From the NCBI GenBank assembly GCA_949045875.1, contig CARPYP010000006.1:5718-69717 (forward strand): DNA of 64,000 bases. The letters are read 5' to 3'. Both the position numbers and the translations under genes were made by a program. The notes beneath the pieces are model-generated. The model was not told the DNA's origin. It saw only the letters and a program-made list of their open reading frames with translations, and searched no databases. This stretch comes from an uncultured Clostridia bacterium (GTDB lineage Bacteria > Bacillota > Clostridia > TANB77 > CAG-508). Shown one piece after another: positions 1 through 8,816 of the stretch (within the stretch, counting starts at the first letter, position 1; each line of letters begins with the position of its first letter).

Positions 1-1526
1 ACATATTTGGGAATAAATAATTGCATTCCTACATCAATTTTATTTGGATCTTCTATTTCATTTAGTCTCATTATATCTTCTATAGTACTCCTATATCTTT
101 TAGCAATTTTCCATAAACTATCACCTGGTTTAACAAAATATATTGTCATACTGTATGGATTTTCAGTACATTTTTCTTCATTAATATTTACATCCTCTAT
201 AATGTTCATATTTATTTGATTATATTGACTCACCTCAAAATTCAAGTTGATGTTTAGCGTGACTTCTGAGTCTTCGATAACAAAATCTTGCATTGCTATT
301 TCTATATTTGTATCTATTTTACTACTTTCTGTAACCTCCTCATAGTCCATTACATACATAATTGGTATAGTTTTAGTTATCCCTTCTACTGTTGTTTGAT
401 TGTTAGAGGTAATTAAGAAATCTACTTTTATTTCTCCATCATATTTTATCTTTCCCCTAGAAATAGTTGCACTATTAATGTTAGGAGTAATTCTTATGTC
501 TCTTATTTTCTCCCCAGCTAGCTCCTGTATTTGCATTTTTTCTCTTATTTCATATACATCACTTTTGTTCTTTTTATCTACCATTGTCACTATATTTCTA
601 GAGTTAAACTCTAAATTCATACTTGGACTATATAAATCTTCTAATATTTCTATTTCTTCTTCTCTAATTGCATTACATGATACATCTAATTCTATTTCAA
701 CATATATAGAATGTTCTTCTTCTGAATTAGGTTTTATTAATATATTCCTAATTGTATATTTGGTATCACATATATCATTATCAGAGACATTAAGCATTTC
801 AACAAATCCCATTATTGGTATTTTTTCTTCCACATTTCTAATTCTATTATCTTCTGTTAGATACATTATTTTAACATCTGCATCTGCTTTAGCTAATATC
901 TTATTATAACTCATCTTACTGTCTTTATTTATGATACTAAAATCTACTCTTAGTATTTCTGCTAGGTTATCCCCTGAATCAATTTTTATAGTTTCTTTTG
1001 CATATGTTTTTGTAGAATTACTACCAATTACAGAGTTGAATTTTACATTTTTTCTAATCTCTTGGATATCTTTTATGTTTTGAATATTATTTACTATGTC
1101 CAAATCTTCATTAGTATATAAGGTTATTTCTACTTCTAGCTGTATATTTAAATTTACTTTTCTTCCATTTAAAACTTTACATTCTATTGATTTTATTGTG
1201 ACTTTCTCATTAGCATTCATTCCATTTAATGCTTCTTTGCATTCAATTATTTGTTTAAAGTCAATATTAGTGTTTATTCCTCTTATGTTATCTGTTTCAC
1301 TATCTGCTAAATAAATTAAGTAAACATTTACATTTCCATCTAATTTTATCTTCCCATCTGATACTTCTTTTCTATATATGCATACATTCCCACTTGTACT
1401 TACTGGCTTTAATATATCAGGTTTTATATCTGGAATTATAGCATCCTCTTCTAAGATAAAATTTTGTGTTTTTTGAGTTACTATTCTATTTATACATATA
1501 TTTTTCTTTACTGTTTCTACCTTCAT
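1..1526 (-). CDS. sipL: SipL-like spore coat assembly protein (DUF3794 repeats plus LysM), 3' end cut by window
   Basis: The minus strand is open from an ATG at 1526, preceded by a strong AAGGAGG site, to the window edge (508 codons seen). The translation has repeated beta-rich segments of DUF3794 type and ends in a LysM domain (around residues 455-507, core VKPGDSLWKIAKRY). SipL of Clostridioides difficile has the same architecture, about 515 residues with a C-terminal LysM, and binds SpoIVA during coat assembly in the mother cell. The neighbours veg and yabG match the clostridial gene order. Only the last residues appear to be missing. A paralogous DUF3794 protein remains possible. Confidence 0.8.
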   Translation of the reverse strand, partial: MKVETVKKNICINRIVTQKTQNFILEEDAIIPDIKPDILKPVSTSGNVCIYRKEVSDGKIKLDGNVNVYLIYLADSETDNIRGINTNIDFKQIIECKEALNGMNANEKVTIKSIECKVLNGRKVNLNIQLEVEITLYTNEDLDIVNNIQNIKDIQEIRKNVKFNSVIGSNSTKTYAKETIKIDSGDNLAEILRVDFSIINKDSKMSYNKILAKADADVKIMYLTEDNRIRNVEEKIPIMGFVEMLNVSDNDICDTKYTIRNILIKPNSEEEHSIYVEIELDVSCNAIREEEIEILEDLYSPSMNLEFNSRNIVTMVDKKNKSDVYEIREKMQIQELAGEKIRDIRITPNINSATISRGKIKYDGEIKVDFLITSNNQTTVEGITKTIPIMYVMDYEEVTESSKIDTNIEIAMQDFVIEDSEVTLNINLNFEVSQYNQINMNIIEDVNINEEKCTENPYSMTIYFVKPGDSLWKIAKRYRSTIEDIMRLNEIEDPNKIDVGMQLFIPKY

Positions 1527-1574
1527 ATCTTATCCTCCTTATTTTTAATATATATATGTATAAATGCTTAAAAA

Positions 1575-1597
1575 AATTCCTAGTTTTACTAGGAATT
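1575..1597 (-). terminator. Rho-independent terminator after veg
   Basis: Perfect inverted repeat AATTCCTAG / CTAGGAATT with a 5-nt loop. Read on the minus strand it is followed by a run of seven T, and it lies just downstream of the veg stop codon. Confidence 0.8.
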
Positions 1598-1639
1598 TCA
1601 AAAATCTTACTATTTTAAATATTTATTTTTCATTCTATT

Positions 1640-1942
1640 TTATACAATAGCCACTTTTTTAGCTTTTTTTTCATCAAATATTGGTATGTCTAATGGTAAA
1701 TAATCTGTACCATTAAAAATAGATACTTCTACACTTTTTGTTAATATATCTGTATAGTTATATGATATATTTCCCTCGTCTTCGTCACATTTTATTACAA
1801 ATAAATTTGAATAAACATTTTTTACTGTACCTACTTTTTCATATATTTTACTTCTTCCTAATGTTCCTTTTATAAGTATCTTTTGTCCTATTTGTGCTTC
1901 AATATCTGTCTTTACATTATCTATGTCACTTTTACAAAACAT
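1640..1942 (-). CDS. veg: Veg family protein
   Basis: 100-residue protein matching the Veg family: an N-terminal helix, then a small barrel-like region (GQKILIKGTLGRSKIYEKVG) and the typical segment around VFVIKCDEDEG..SYNYTDILT. In Bacillus subtilis Veg is a highly expressed small protein linked to biofilm regulation; its biochemical role is unclear. The ATG at 1942 is chosen because AGGTGG lies just upstream; the in-frame ATG ten codons earlier has no such site. It sits between sipL-like and yabG, as in other Clostridia. Confidence 0.85.
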   Translation of the reverse strand: MFCKSDIDNVKTDIEAQIGQKILIKGTLGRSKIYEKVGTVKNVYSNLFVIKCDEDEGNISYNYTDILTKSVEVSIFNGTDYLPLDIPIFDEKKAKKVAIV

Positions 1943-2115
1943 ATAACCACCTACTTCTCTATTGATGTTCAAATTATAGCATTTATACCATTAAATGTCA
2001 AAAAAACTTAGCTAACATGTTTCTTCCATATCCTTACTCTTCCAATTGTTGTATAGTTTCTTTGCATTCTTATTACATTTGTGTTACAGTTTTGTTACAG
2101 AATTGTAATATTTTG

Positions 2116-2475
2116 TTATATTGTATATTTTTTCTTTCTTCCCCTTGAGGTTATTCCTCCTACTCTTTTATTATCGTCTTTTAGTAAATAAGATATTTCT
2201 TTCATAGTAATATTTTTTTCTTCTGAGGTTATTGCAACTTTTTCTGCAATTGTTAATGGATCCATAAAATCTATTAATACTCTTGCTGGAGATGAGGCAA
2301 AGTTTGCTCCTGATTCCATAATTGCTTCAAAAAAGCTTTGGCATGCACCTGCAAATATAACTAGCTCCCTATCCACAGAAGCTTTTCTTGCCTCTTTTAC
2401 TGTGTTTATAAAATATCTAGAATTTCTATAATTATATATATCTGTAAAACCTGTTCCATTCTTTATCATTCCATC
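2116..2475 (-). CDS. yabG: YabG sporulation protease, 3' part of a gene split by the ICE
   Basis: This reading frame is the C-terminal 119 codons of YabG, the cysteine-type protease that processes spore coat proteins. It keeps the conserved block around LVIFAGACQSFFEAI and the segment GANFASSPARVLIDF. The N-terminal part lies 50 kb away at 53073-53522. Joining the two at the shared CAT gives an uninterrupted protein of about 268 residues in which TGH is followed by D, as in B. subtilis YabG. On its own the fragment has no convincing ribosome binding site and is probably not translated. Excision of the element would restore the gene. Confidence 0.92.
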   Translation of the reverse strand, partial: DGMIKNGTGFTDIYNYRNSRYFINTVKEARKASVDRELVIFAGACQSFFEAIMESGANFASSPARVLIDFMDPLTIAEKVAITSEEKNITMKEISYLLKDDNKRVGGITSRGRKKKYTI

Positions 2476-2478
2476 ATG
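2466..2478 (-). repeat. ICE/yabG junction (att site) at the left end
   Basis: On the minus strand CATGATGGAA runs from 2478. The opposite junction reads CATCATCGGAA. They share CAT at the point where YabG homology switches, and share CAT-N-ATGGAA if one C is removed from the right site. Serine integrases need only a very short identical core, so such limited identity is expected. The exact dinucleotide is not determined. Confidence 0.7.
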
Positions 2479-2506
2479 TGCTAGTTTTTAATATACCGAA
2501 AAAATA

Positions 2507-4486
2507 TTAGGTACTTATATTCCACTCTATTTCAATCTTTCTTGTTTTTGTTTCTGGATTATAATAGCCTATGTGAATTTTTGATATAAATTCATCCAAT
2601 ATACTTCTAGTTAGACTTTCAATTTTTTTATATTTTTTTAATATTTTTTCTGTATCATACTTTTCTAGTTTTTTCTTATTTAAGTCTAATAATTCACTTT
2701 CTATATTTCTTAGTCTTTCTTGAAAATGTCCAATATCTATACTATTTTTATTTTTTATCATTGTAAATTCTGTTAAATCAATAATTCCATTCGCTCTATC
2801 TTCATATAGTAATGATATTGTGTTTTGCTTTTTACTTATATTATTTTCTAATTCCTTCTTTTCTTTTTGTAATAATTTTATTTCATCTTCTAAAGAATTA
2901 ACTACTTTCTGTTCATAATACTTTTCTTCTACTAATGATTTATCATAATATATATCCAATTGTTTATTAATTTCATCTAGTAATATTCTCTCTATCTCCT
3001 GTTCATTAACAAGTTTTTTATTGTTACATAAAAATTTAGCAGTTCCATATCTATTTCCACATAACCAATAAGAATATGTTTTATTTCCCCTCTCATGATA
3101 ATCTCTATATAATGCGTGTCCACAACATCCACATTTCAATTTTCCAGAAAACAATGATATTTCTCCTTTTTTATTTGATTTTACTTTTCTATATCTTTCA
3201 AATCTTGCACTTACTATATTCCATGTTTCTTTATCTATTATAGCTTCATGACAATGTGGAACTACTATCCTTTGCTCTTTTGGAATACTCCTTTCTTTTT
3301 TATTTTTATAACTTATAATTTCATTTTTATGTTGTATTAATGTTCCAATATATACCTCATTTTTTAACAGATTATATATTGTATTTGTTCTCCATACATG
3401 AACAACTGGTATTATTATTATCTGACCTTCAGTAATTTCTTCACTTTCCATTGAATTATATTGTATTATTTCTTTTACTGTTGATTGATATTTATCTGCT
3501 ATTGCAACTAAGCTATCTCCTTTTTCAACTTGGTATGTTATTCTTTGATCATATTTAACAGTTGGACAATTGAATTTTAAACCTTTTTGATGTTTATATA
3601 TACTAGGAATTGGTATTTTATTCTCATTCAAATATAAACATATCTTAGTTGCTCCGTTTCCACTTGCATACATTTCGAAAATTTTTCTAACAACTCTTGC
3701 TGCATCTTCATCTATTATAAAATGATATTTATCTTTTGGGTCTTTTAGATAACCGTATGGAGCAAATGCACCAGTAAATAAACCATTAGATTGTTTATTT
3801 TTTAATACTGCTCTTATGTTTATTGATTGATCCTCTACTTGCCACTCATTTACTAATCCATTTATCTGTCTAGTTTTTTTGTTTCCTATAACAGATGTGT
3901 CTGTACTATCTACTAACCCTACAAATCTTATATTCCATGTAATAAATTCGTTATGTAAATATTTTTCTATCATTTCCATACTTCTTGAAAATCTAGATTG
4001 GCTTTTGCACAATACAATTTCTGTATTTCCATATTCACAAAACTTTAAAGACTTATTCCATTCTGGTCTATTATCATCTGCACCAGAAATTCCTTCTTCA
4101 CAAAATATTGCAACAACAACCCAACCTCTCTTTTCACATTCATCTAATAAAATTAACAATTGATTTCTTATACTCTTGCTAACATCTCCATCAATTACAT
4201 CTCCATCCTCAACAGAAAGTCTTATATATAAAATTACTCTATATTTATCTCCTGTTTCTTTATCTTTAGTATATTTATTACTTTTTTCAAAGCACTCATT
4301 ATCATTTGTAATATTAAGTTTTAATAAATATTTAATGTTATCAGAAACATATTTTAAATATGTTATATCTAAATGTGATTTTATTTTTTGTACCTCACTA
4401 TCATCATCTCCCTCTTTTATACTATAATTATTCTTATCTAATGCATCATTTTCATCATTTCCTTCTTTAAATACATTTATTACCAT
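2507..4486 (-). CDS. Large serine recombinase with an embedded LysM domain (probable ICE integrase)
   Basis: About 659 residues. In the ORF counted from the upstream TTG (two residues longer), an N-terminal extension of about 85 residues precedes the resolvase domain: nucleophile Ser93 in YIRLS, and the conserved SQSRFSR near 164-170. A recombinase domain (PYGYLKDP..., around 240-300) follows, then a zinc-ribbon region (CGCCGH, about 450-485) and a long C-terminal coiled coil. Unusually, residues 320-362 form a LysM motif (YQVEKGDSLVAIADKY to IIIIP) inserted between the recombinase domain and the NEVYIG segment. The stop codon lies about 30 bp from the yabG junction, as expected for the integrase. 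ATG 4486 is preferred, with AAAGGAAAG upstream. Confidence 0.9.
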   Translation of the reverse strand: MVINVFKEGNDENDALDKNNYSIKEGDDDSEVQKIKSHLDITYLKYVSDNIKYLLKLNITNDNECFEKSNKYTKDKETGDKYRVILYIRLSVEDGDVIDGDVSKSIRNQLLILLDECEKRGWVVVAIFCEEGISGADDNRPEWNKSLKFCEYGNTEIVLCKSQSRFSRSMEMIEKYLHNEFITWNIRFVGLVDSTDTSVIGNKKTRQINGLVNEWQVEDQSINIRAVLKNKQSNGLFTGAFAPYGYLKDPKDKYHFIIDEDAARVVRKIFEMYASGNGATKICLYLNENKIPIPSIYKHQKGLKFNCPTVKYDQRITYQVEKGDSLVAIADKYQSTVKEIIQYNSMESEEITEGQIIIIPVVHVWRTNTIYNLLKNEVYIGTLIQHKNEIISYKNKKERSIPKEQRIVVPHCHEAIIDKETWNIVSARFERYRKVKSNKKGEISLFSGKLKCGCCGHALYRDYHERGNKTYSYWLCGNRYGTAKFLCNNKKLVNEQEIERILLDEINKQLDIYYDKSLVEEKYYEQKVVNSLEDEIKLLQKEKKELENNISKKQNTISLLYEDRANGIIDLTEFTMIKNKNSIDIGHFQERLRNIESELLDLNKKKLEKYDTEKILKKYKKIESLTRSILDEFISKIHIGYYNPETKTRKIEIEWNIST

Positions 4487-4581
4487 AATCAACTTTCCTT
4501 TCCTATTGATTCGGCTAAATGCCTATTTTAATACCTCCATTATTATATTTTTTATTTATCAAAAATAAAAATGTGTGATTT

Positions 4582-4695
4582 TTATTTTTCATCTAAAATC
4601 ATTAACTTTGCAATTTTCTCGCACACAATTTCCTTTATTTCTTCAAATGATAATGATTTTGGAAAAGTATAATTTATTTCATATTTACATTTCAT
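4582..4695 (-). CDS. Small protein of unknown function (37 aa)
   Basis: An ATG at 4695 sits seven bases after AAGGAGG and opens a 37-codon frame ending at 4582. The product is charged, with one probable helix (SFEEIKEIVCEKIAKLMILDEK). Its position directly upstream of the recombinase would suit a small recombination directionality factor, but no homology is visible and this role is only a guess from location. Confidence 0.5.
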   Translation of the reverse strand: MKCKYEINYTFPKSLSFEEIKEIVCEKIAKLMILDEK

Positions 4696-4752
4696 AAGCA
4701 TTCCTCCTTAACAAAATCATATTCTCACTTTTTTATATTATTCATCTATTGT

Positions 4753-5130
4753 TTACTTAATATTTTCTACATATTCGACTGCATTACTAGGAGAGTATAG
4801 CTTTGATAGCACTATAAACTCATTTTTTATATCTTGTATTCGAATTTTTCGATTTTCTTTCATAAGACTTTCAAAAACTATATAGGCATAGCAAAGCATT
4901 TGTTCGGCAGTTAATCTCCAGTAAATATCAATATCTTCTATATACTTTACTCTTATCATTTTTAATATTTCTGTTTTATCTATCTTTATTATTTGGGATG
5001 AAATCGAATTTAATATATTTTTAAATTCCTCTTTATCTTCAGTGTTTAAATACCCAAATATAAAATAAGCTATCATTTGTTTTACAGAATATCTTTGACT
5101 TATTAATTTTTGAACTATTTTTTCATCCAT
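4753..5130 (-). CDS. Hypothetical protein next to MazF
   Basis: 125 residues, no family recognised. The start at ATG 5130 is preceded by GGAAAGGAATAGG; an upstream in-frame ATG has no such site. It is mostly alpha-helical with mixed charge and no membrane segment. It follows the MazF-like toxin gene by 44 bp on the same strand, so co-transcription is likely. It does not look like a typical MazE-type antitoxin (no AbrB or ribbon-helix-helix pattern seen), but an antitoxin role cannot be excluded. Confidence 0.55.
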   Translation of the reverse strand: MDEKIVQKLISQRYSVKQMIAYFIFGYLNTEDKEEFKNILNSISSQIIKIDKTEILKMIRVKYIEDIDIYWRLTAEQMLCYAYIVFESLMKENRKIRIQDIKNEFIVLSKLYSPSNAVEYVENIK

Positions 5131-5174
5131 TCCTATTCCTTTCCAATAAATAAAGAAACAAGTAATCAATATAC

Positions 5175-5546
5175 TTATTTCTTAATATCACTATAATTCT
5201 TTATTCCTTGTGCAATTTTTAATGCTTCATCTAAGTATTTTATATATCTATGTGGTAATGTTCCAATTCTTTCTCCCAGTCTTTTTTTGTCTATTGTTCT
5301 TACTTGCTCAGTTAGTATTGTTGAATCATATTTTATATTTCCAAATGCCTTAACTATAACATGTGTTGGCTGTATTTCATTTGTTTCAATTTTCTTTGTT
5401 AATGGAACAATAATAACTGTTTTTGAATATCTATTTCCTGTATTATTTTGAACTATTACAACTGGTCTAACTCCAGACTGTTCACTTCCTACTGTTTCAT
5501 ATAATCTTGCATAATATATTTCCCCTCTATATATCTCTCTTTCCAC
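5175..5546 (-). CDS. mazF: MazF/PemK-family endoribonuclease toxin
   Basis: 123 residues with the complete MazF pattern: RGEIYYARL at the N-terminus, GVRPVVIVQNN, the strand TVIIVPLT, the segment STILTEQVRTIDKKRL, and a C-terminal helix. Family members cut RNA at short sequences; stable elements often carry them as maintenance or regulatory toxins. The start is GTG 5546 after GGAGGAAT. No upstream antitoxin of the classical type is present; the downstream 125-residue gene is the only nearby partner candidate. Confidence 0.88.
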   Translation of the reverse strand: MEREIYRGEIYYARLYETVGSEQSGVRPVVIVQNNTGNRYSKTVIIVPLTKKIETNEIQPTHVIVKAFGNIKYDSTILTEQVRTIDKKRLGERIGTLPHRYIKYLDEALKIAQGIKNYSDIKK

Positions 5547-5923
5547 TTTTATTCCTCCATTGTAATATATTTTAATTGTTCTCTATATCATTAGATAGCA
5601 ATTTGCTAAATTGCTCACAGATTTTATCCCACCTATCTGCTTTTTTCACAGATTTGCACTCAATACGTGCGACGCTCTTAACGCTCAAGTTATGACTATG
5701 CAAGTGTTTTCAACCTATTACTATCCTCGCCTCATTAAGTGCTACTTAATGTTTTTTAGTGTATATGAGTGTTGTTTCCCACACTAGCTCCAGTAATAGT
5801 GTTTCTAATGATATTATTAAGTTGTCAAAGTACATTTTCTTTATTAAAAATTGAATAAAGTGAGAAAGTTTTTATACCCTCTCACTTTATTCCTCACTTT
5901 ACCCCCTGTTTTTTGTTAGTAAA
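5547..5923. other. Intergenic region of 377 bp with one strong hairpin
   Basis: No reading frame with a ribosome site was found here. The mazF promoter must lie in its left part. The only clear structure is the inverted repeat at 5853-5892, followed by a partial third copy of its arm (CTCACTTTA at 5893-5901). Confidence 0.5.
5853..5892. terminator. 13-bp perfect hairpin, likely terminator of the sigma-like gene
   Basis: GAATAAAGTGAGA at 5853-5865 pairs with TCTCACTTTATTC at 5880-5892 around a 14-nt loop. It lies directly downstream of the minus-strand sigma-like gene (stop at 5924). The T-tract is weak, so a protein binding site is the alternative. CTCACTTTA is repeated once more just outside the right arm. 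Confidence 0.55.
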
Positions 5924-6385
5924 TTAAAAATTTTTTAAATTTTTTTGTAATTTTCTAATTCCTGCATCAACACTTCTTTTAATAACCGAAACATCACGTT
6001 TTTCTATTCTTGCTATTTCAGTGAGTGAAAACTCATCTACAATAAACATATATACTCGTCTATTCTGTGGTATTGGTAAATCCCAAATTTTTCTGATAAT
6101 TTCTCGTTCTCCCTCTTTCTCTAATAACATTTCTTCCATACTAGGTGCTTTATGTACTGCTCTTATATTTATTTGGCATTCTGTCAGTTGTAAATGTTCT
6201 ATGTGTCTATCAAATTCATTTCTTTGTGATTTATCTTCATTTTTTCGTCTTTGAAATTCATTATTTATAATTTTATTCATTTTTGCAGACTTTGCCGTTC
6301 CACTCAAACTTTTATATGTAGTAATAGTTTTTAAATCATTATTAAGAAGTACATATACTTTTATTTTTTTAGACTTATCTTTCAA
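5924..6385 (-). CDS. Small sigma-70-like factor (region 4 HTH)
   Basis: 153 residues. The C-terminal part has a sigma region 4 pattern: a helix ending in LPIPQNRRVYMFIVDEFSLTEIARIEKRDVS and a recognition helix (VIKRSVDAGIRKLQKNL). Region 2 is not obvious. Small factors of this sort are common in Tn916-like and related conjugative elements. The start is TTG 6385, chosen because GGAGG lies seven bases upstream; the longer upstream frame has no site. A long untranslated leader precedes it. Confidence 0.65.
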   Translation of the reverse strand: MKDKSKKIKVYVLLNNDLKTITTYKSLSGTAKSAKMNKIINNEFQRRKNEDKSQRNEFDRHIEHLQLTECQINIRAVHKAPSMEEMLLEKEGEREIIRKIWDLPIPQNRRVYMFIVDEFSLTEIARIEKRDVSVIKRSVDAGIRKLQKNLKNF

Positions 6386-6766
6386 ATTTTTTCCTCCATT
6401 CAATTTCAAATTTTGAAATTGAACTAGGAGGACTACGACAACCATTGGTAAAAATTAATTTGTTTTGTTCATACTTAAAAAAAAAGAAATCACACTTATT
6501 CTTGTTATTTACAAAAATAAATCTAATCTCTTTTTTGGCATAATAATATTTAATTAAAAAGCTTGTATTTATTATACACCAACACATCACTCTAAAACTT
6601 TGAAAATAACCCCCATTTACAATTCAAAAAATTTTATAAGTTGGTGTATTTAATAAAATTCTAACTTTTAACTTATAAAACTTTTTTACTGTTACTTTTT
6701 ATTGAAATGATACGTTTTAATAAATTAATAATTAGTTTTACGCTTTTGTAAATATATTATGTAAAT

Positions 6767-6791
6767 ATTATACCATATCTATCTTGTCGAA
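6767..6791 (-). promoter_or_regulatory. Putative promoter with a Spo0A-box-like site
   Basis: On the minus strand TTCGACA (6791-6785, the complement of the 0A-box core TGTCGAA) lies 12 nt upstream of TATAAT (6772-6767). No good -35 is present, which is typical of activator-dependent promoters. Spo0A boxes with consensus TGTCGAA are established; use of this one is inferred, helped by Spo0A-like regulators encoded nearby. Confidence 0.4.
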
Positions 6792-6815
6792 ATCTGTCGG
6801 TTTTTGCGAAAATAA

Positions 6816-6860
6816 AAAAAGTATATAGAACCTCATTTTTTGACATTCTATATACTTTTT
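6816..6860 (-). terminator. Terminator of the response regulator operon
   Basis: 15-bp perfect stem (AAAAAGTATATAGAA at 6816-6830 with TTCTATATACTTTTT at 6846-6860) just downstream of the response regulator stop at 6893. A and T tracts on both sides make it potentially bidirectional. Confidence 0.85.
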
Positions 6861-6892
6861 ATTATATAATTATTGTTTCTAATCTATAATTC

Positions 6893-7573
6893 TCATTCTC
6901 TACGCTGTATGATATTTCCAAACTTTTTCATTAAATCATTATAGTCTTTTCTACTAACTCCTGTATTTTCTAAATCTTTAACTTTCATTAATTCTTCCTC
7001 GTCCATATCTTCATCTTCATAGTACTTCAATAATTGAATATATACTACTTCAAACTCACATTCCGTATAAATTTTATTTTTAATCTTTATTCCTAATTTT
7101 TCCATTGTTTTAAATTCTTTATCTATAAAGTATTTATTTAATTCAATAATTTCATTATTATGGTATCTATCGTTCCATTCTAAATATTCTTTATCTATTA
7201 ATTGATTTCTTATTTTAATTAAACTTTCATATGTTATATTATAATCTATAAAAGGCTTTTTTATATATCCTGCAACTTTTATTTCATCAGTTATTACATC
7301 CTGCTCTCTATCAGCAGAAATAACTAAAAACTCAGGAGAGTTTTTTGTACCATAATACTTTTTTATAATATCTAAACCTGTATATCTATTATTTCTTAAT
7401 AGATCTGTTATTACAATTTCTGGTTTCAAGTTTTCTATCATATCAATTTCTTCCTCATCAGTATTTGCAATTCCTAAAATTTCTATATTATTATATTTTC
7501 TTAAATATTTTGCTAGAAAATTGCAAAACTCTTTATTATCATCTGCAATTATTATTTTAACTTTTGGATACAT
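6893..7573 (-). CDS. Response regulator with a Spo0A-type receiver domain
   Basis: 226 residues. The first 115 form a receiver very close in style to Spo0A (IIIADDNKEFCNFL near the start), with acidic pair D11/D12, phosphoacceptor D57 and the lysine near 105 all present. The C-terminal 110 residues are helical and do not match a standard output domain, though the pattern (short loop, LGI, long helix, SRKDY) could be a diverged Spo0A DNA-binding fold. It overlaps nothing but starts 4 bp after the 96-residue gene, so they form an operon. It could be phosphorylated by host sporulation kinases; that is inference. Confidence 0.75.
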   Translation of the reverse strand: MYPKVKIIIADDNKEFCNFLAKYLRKYNNIEILGIANTDEEEIDMIENLKPEIVITDLLRNNRYTGLDIIKKYYGTKNSPEFLVISADREQDVITDEIKVAGYIKKPFIDYNITYESLIKIRNQLIDKEYLEWNDRYHNNEIIELNKYFIDKEFKTMEKLGIKIKNKIYTECEFEVVYIQLLKYYEDEDMDEEELMKVKDLENTGVSRKDYNDLMKKFGNIIQRRE

Positions 7574-7577
7574 ATTA

Positions 7578-7868
7578 TTACTCTTCTCCTTCTTTATTAT
7601 TAAATTTCTTTATAGTTTCCTTTACTGCATATGAATAAATTTCCTTAATATTAACTTTTAGATTCTCATTTATATCATTGACATATTCAAAAATCCCATC
7701 ATATATTTTTCTTTTTACTTTTTCATCTATTTCAACATTCTCATCAATTAGTTTTATTATTCTTTTTATAGTATTGTTTTTTTTAGGTCTAGCTATTTGT
7801 AATAAAATTTCATCAAAATCCTGTTGTTTACAAATTTCATCTACTAAAATTAATTCTAATTCTTCCAT
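7578..7868 (-). CDS. Hypothetical protein upstream of the response regulator (96 aa)
   Basis: No family recognised. The product is acidic and helical (for example EEKIDEKVKRKIYD-like charged helices) with no membrane segment or cysteine cluster. Its stop lies 4 bp before the response regulator start, so the two are translated together. The gene is divergent from the XRE repressor gene at 7981 across a 112-bp gap, which probably holds both promoters. Confidence 0.6.
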   Translation of the reverse strand: MEELELILVDEICKQQDFDEILLQIARPKKNNTIKRIIKLIDENVEIDEKVKRKIYDGIFEYVNDINENLKVNIKEIYSYAVKETIKKFNNKEGEE

Positions 7869-7980
7869 ATTTCCCCTACTTTATAATTTTCTGCTTTAGG
7901 TTTAAATAGTCTACCAAGAATGGCAAATAAATATTGTAAAATATAAAATAATAATTATAAATAGAAAGGAATTGTCATAA

Positions 7981-8238
7981 ATGCGAGTTAAAAAATTTAA
8001 TGGTAAATCGAATGTTATAGGCAAAAATATAAAGAAATATAGAGAACTTCGCCACCTTACCCAAAGAGAGTTATCAAATAAACTGGCACTACTAGGTATA
8101 GATATTTATCATTCGGATATTTCCCAAATAGAAAATCAAAAATTGTTATTAAAGGATTTTGAAATAATTGCATTTTGTAAAGTTTTCAATGTATCCTATG
8201 AACAATTATTTGAAGATACTGATAATATATTTGATTAA
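7981..8238 (+). CDS. XRE-family repressor 1
   Basis: 85 residues with one helix-turn-helix of Cro/C1 type: GKNIKKYRELRHLTQRELSNKL, a variable turn, then YHSDISQIENQK as recognition helix. AAAGGA precedes the ATG. It is a paralogue of the repressor at 8817, sharing the N-terminal NGKSNV/NGYSNI motif and the ending YEQLFEDT/YNQLFEDT. It is divergent from the response regulator operon and is a natural candidate for its repressor. Confidence 0.85.
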   Translation: MRVKKFNGKSNVIGKNIKKYRELRHLTQRELSNKLALLGIDIYHSDISQIENQKLLLKDFEIIAFCKVFNVSYEQLFEDTDNIFD

Positions 8239-8284
8239 TTATTATTATTTTACAATGTTATTAAACTTATATAACTATTAGGCT

Positions 8285-8605
8285 TTATACTGTTGTTCTT
8301 CCATCAATCAATCCTTGTAAGTAAATATAAACTTTCTCCAATTCATGTGTTTTATTTATATTTCTTTCAAATTCATTTACTTCTGTTTCTAGTATTCTTG
8401 TTGAAAAGTAATCATGTGCCTTATTATATTTGTCTTGCAATTTCTTATACTTTTCCATCTTTTCTAATTTATTACATACCATATCAAGCCTTATTTCAAC
8501 AAACTCTTCAAAGTCATCTAGAAAATCCTCTGTTTCCTTATTCATATTTTGTTTATTTAAATTTATAAAATTACTAATTAACTCTGTCATTCCTTTTTTT
8601 TGCAT
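8285..8605 (-). CDS. Hypothetical coiled-coil protein (106 aa)
   Basis: Not recognised. It is helical and highly charged over most of its length, with heptad-like spacing around residues 35-75. AGGAGG lies eight bases before the ATG at 8605. It sits between two XRE repressor genes and converges with the first. The ending GLIDGRTTV is unlike the rest. It recalls the DUF6809-like proteins of the nested element in general character, but the similarity is too weak to name it. Confidence 0.55.
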   Translation of the reverse strand: MQKKGMTELISNFINLNKQNMNKETEDFLDDFEEFVEIRLDMVCNKLEKMEKYKKLQDKYNKAHDYFSTRILETEVNEFERNINKTHELEKVYIYLQGLIDGRTTV

Positions 8606-8816
8606 TTTAAAAACCTCCTATTAATTATTTTCATCCTTTACATCATATAGTTTTCTGATTTATAAAAATCTCAATGAACTACTATATAAAGCTTTTACCT
8701 ATAATACCTCATTCTTCCTTCTAATTTTTCCTTTTCTATGTACGCAAAGAATATTTTAAAAAAATATAGTATTATTAGTTAAAAGTATTTTTTATGAGGT
8801 GAGTAATACTATATAT

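Larger units (their letters stand above)
6386..6892. other. Intergenic leader and promoter region of the sigma-like gene
   Basis: 507 bp without a supported gene. It holds a pair of long inverted repeats at 6568-6582 and 6641-6657 (TTTATTATACACCAA and TTGGTGTATTTAATAAA), a minus-strand TATAAT at 6767-6772, a TGTCGAA Spo0A-box-like site at 6785-6791, and the terminator hairpin at 6816-6860. The leader of the sigma-like transcript would be about 370 nt if it starts near 6760. Confidence 0.5.

Noticed and set aside
5581..5800. Possible tRNA or special decoding RNA in the ICE
   Set aside because: No cloverleaf, no TTCGAATC-type arm and no CCA end could be found here or in other gaps.
6375..6590. 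71-codon frame overlapping the sigma-like gene start
   Set aside because: No ribosome site, low-complexity sequence, and it runs through the leader inverted repeat.
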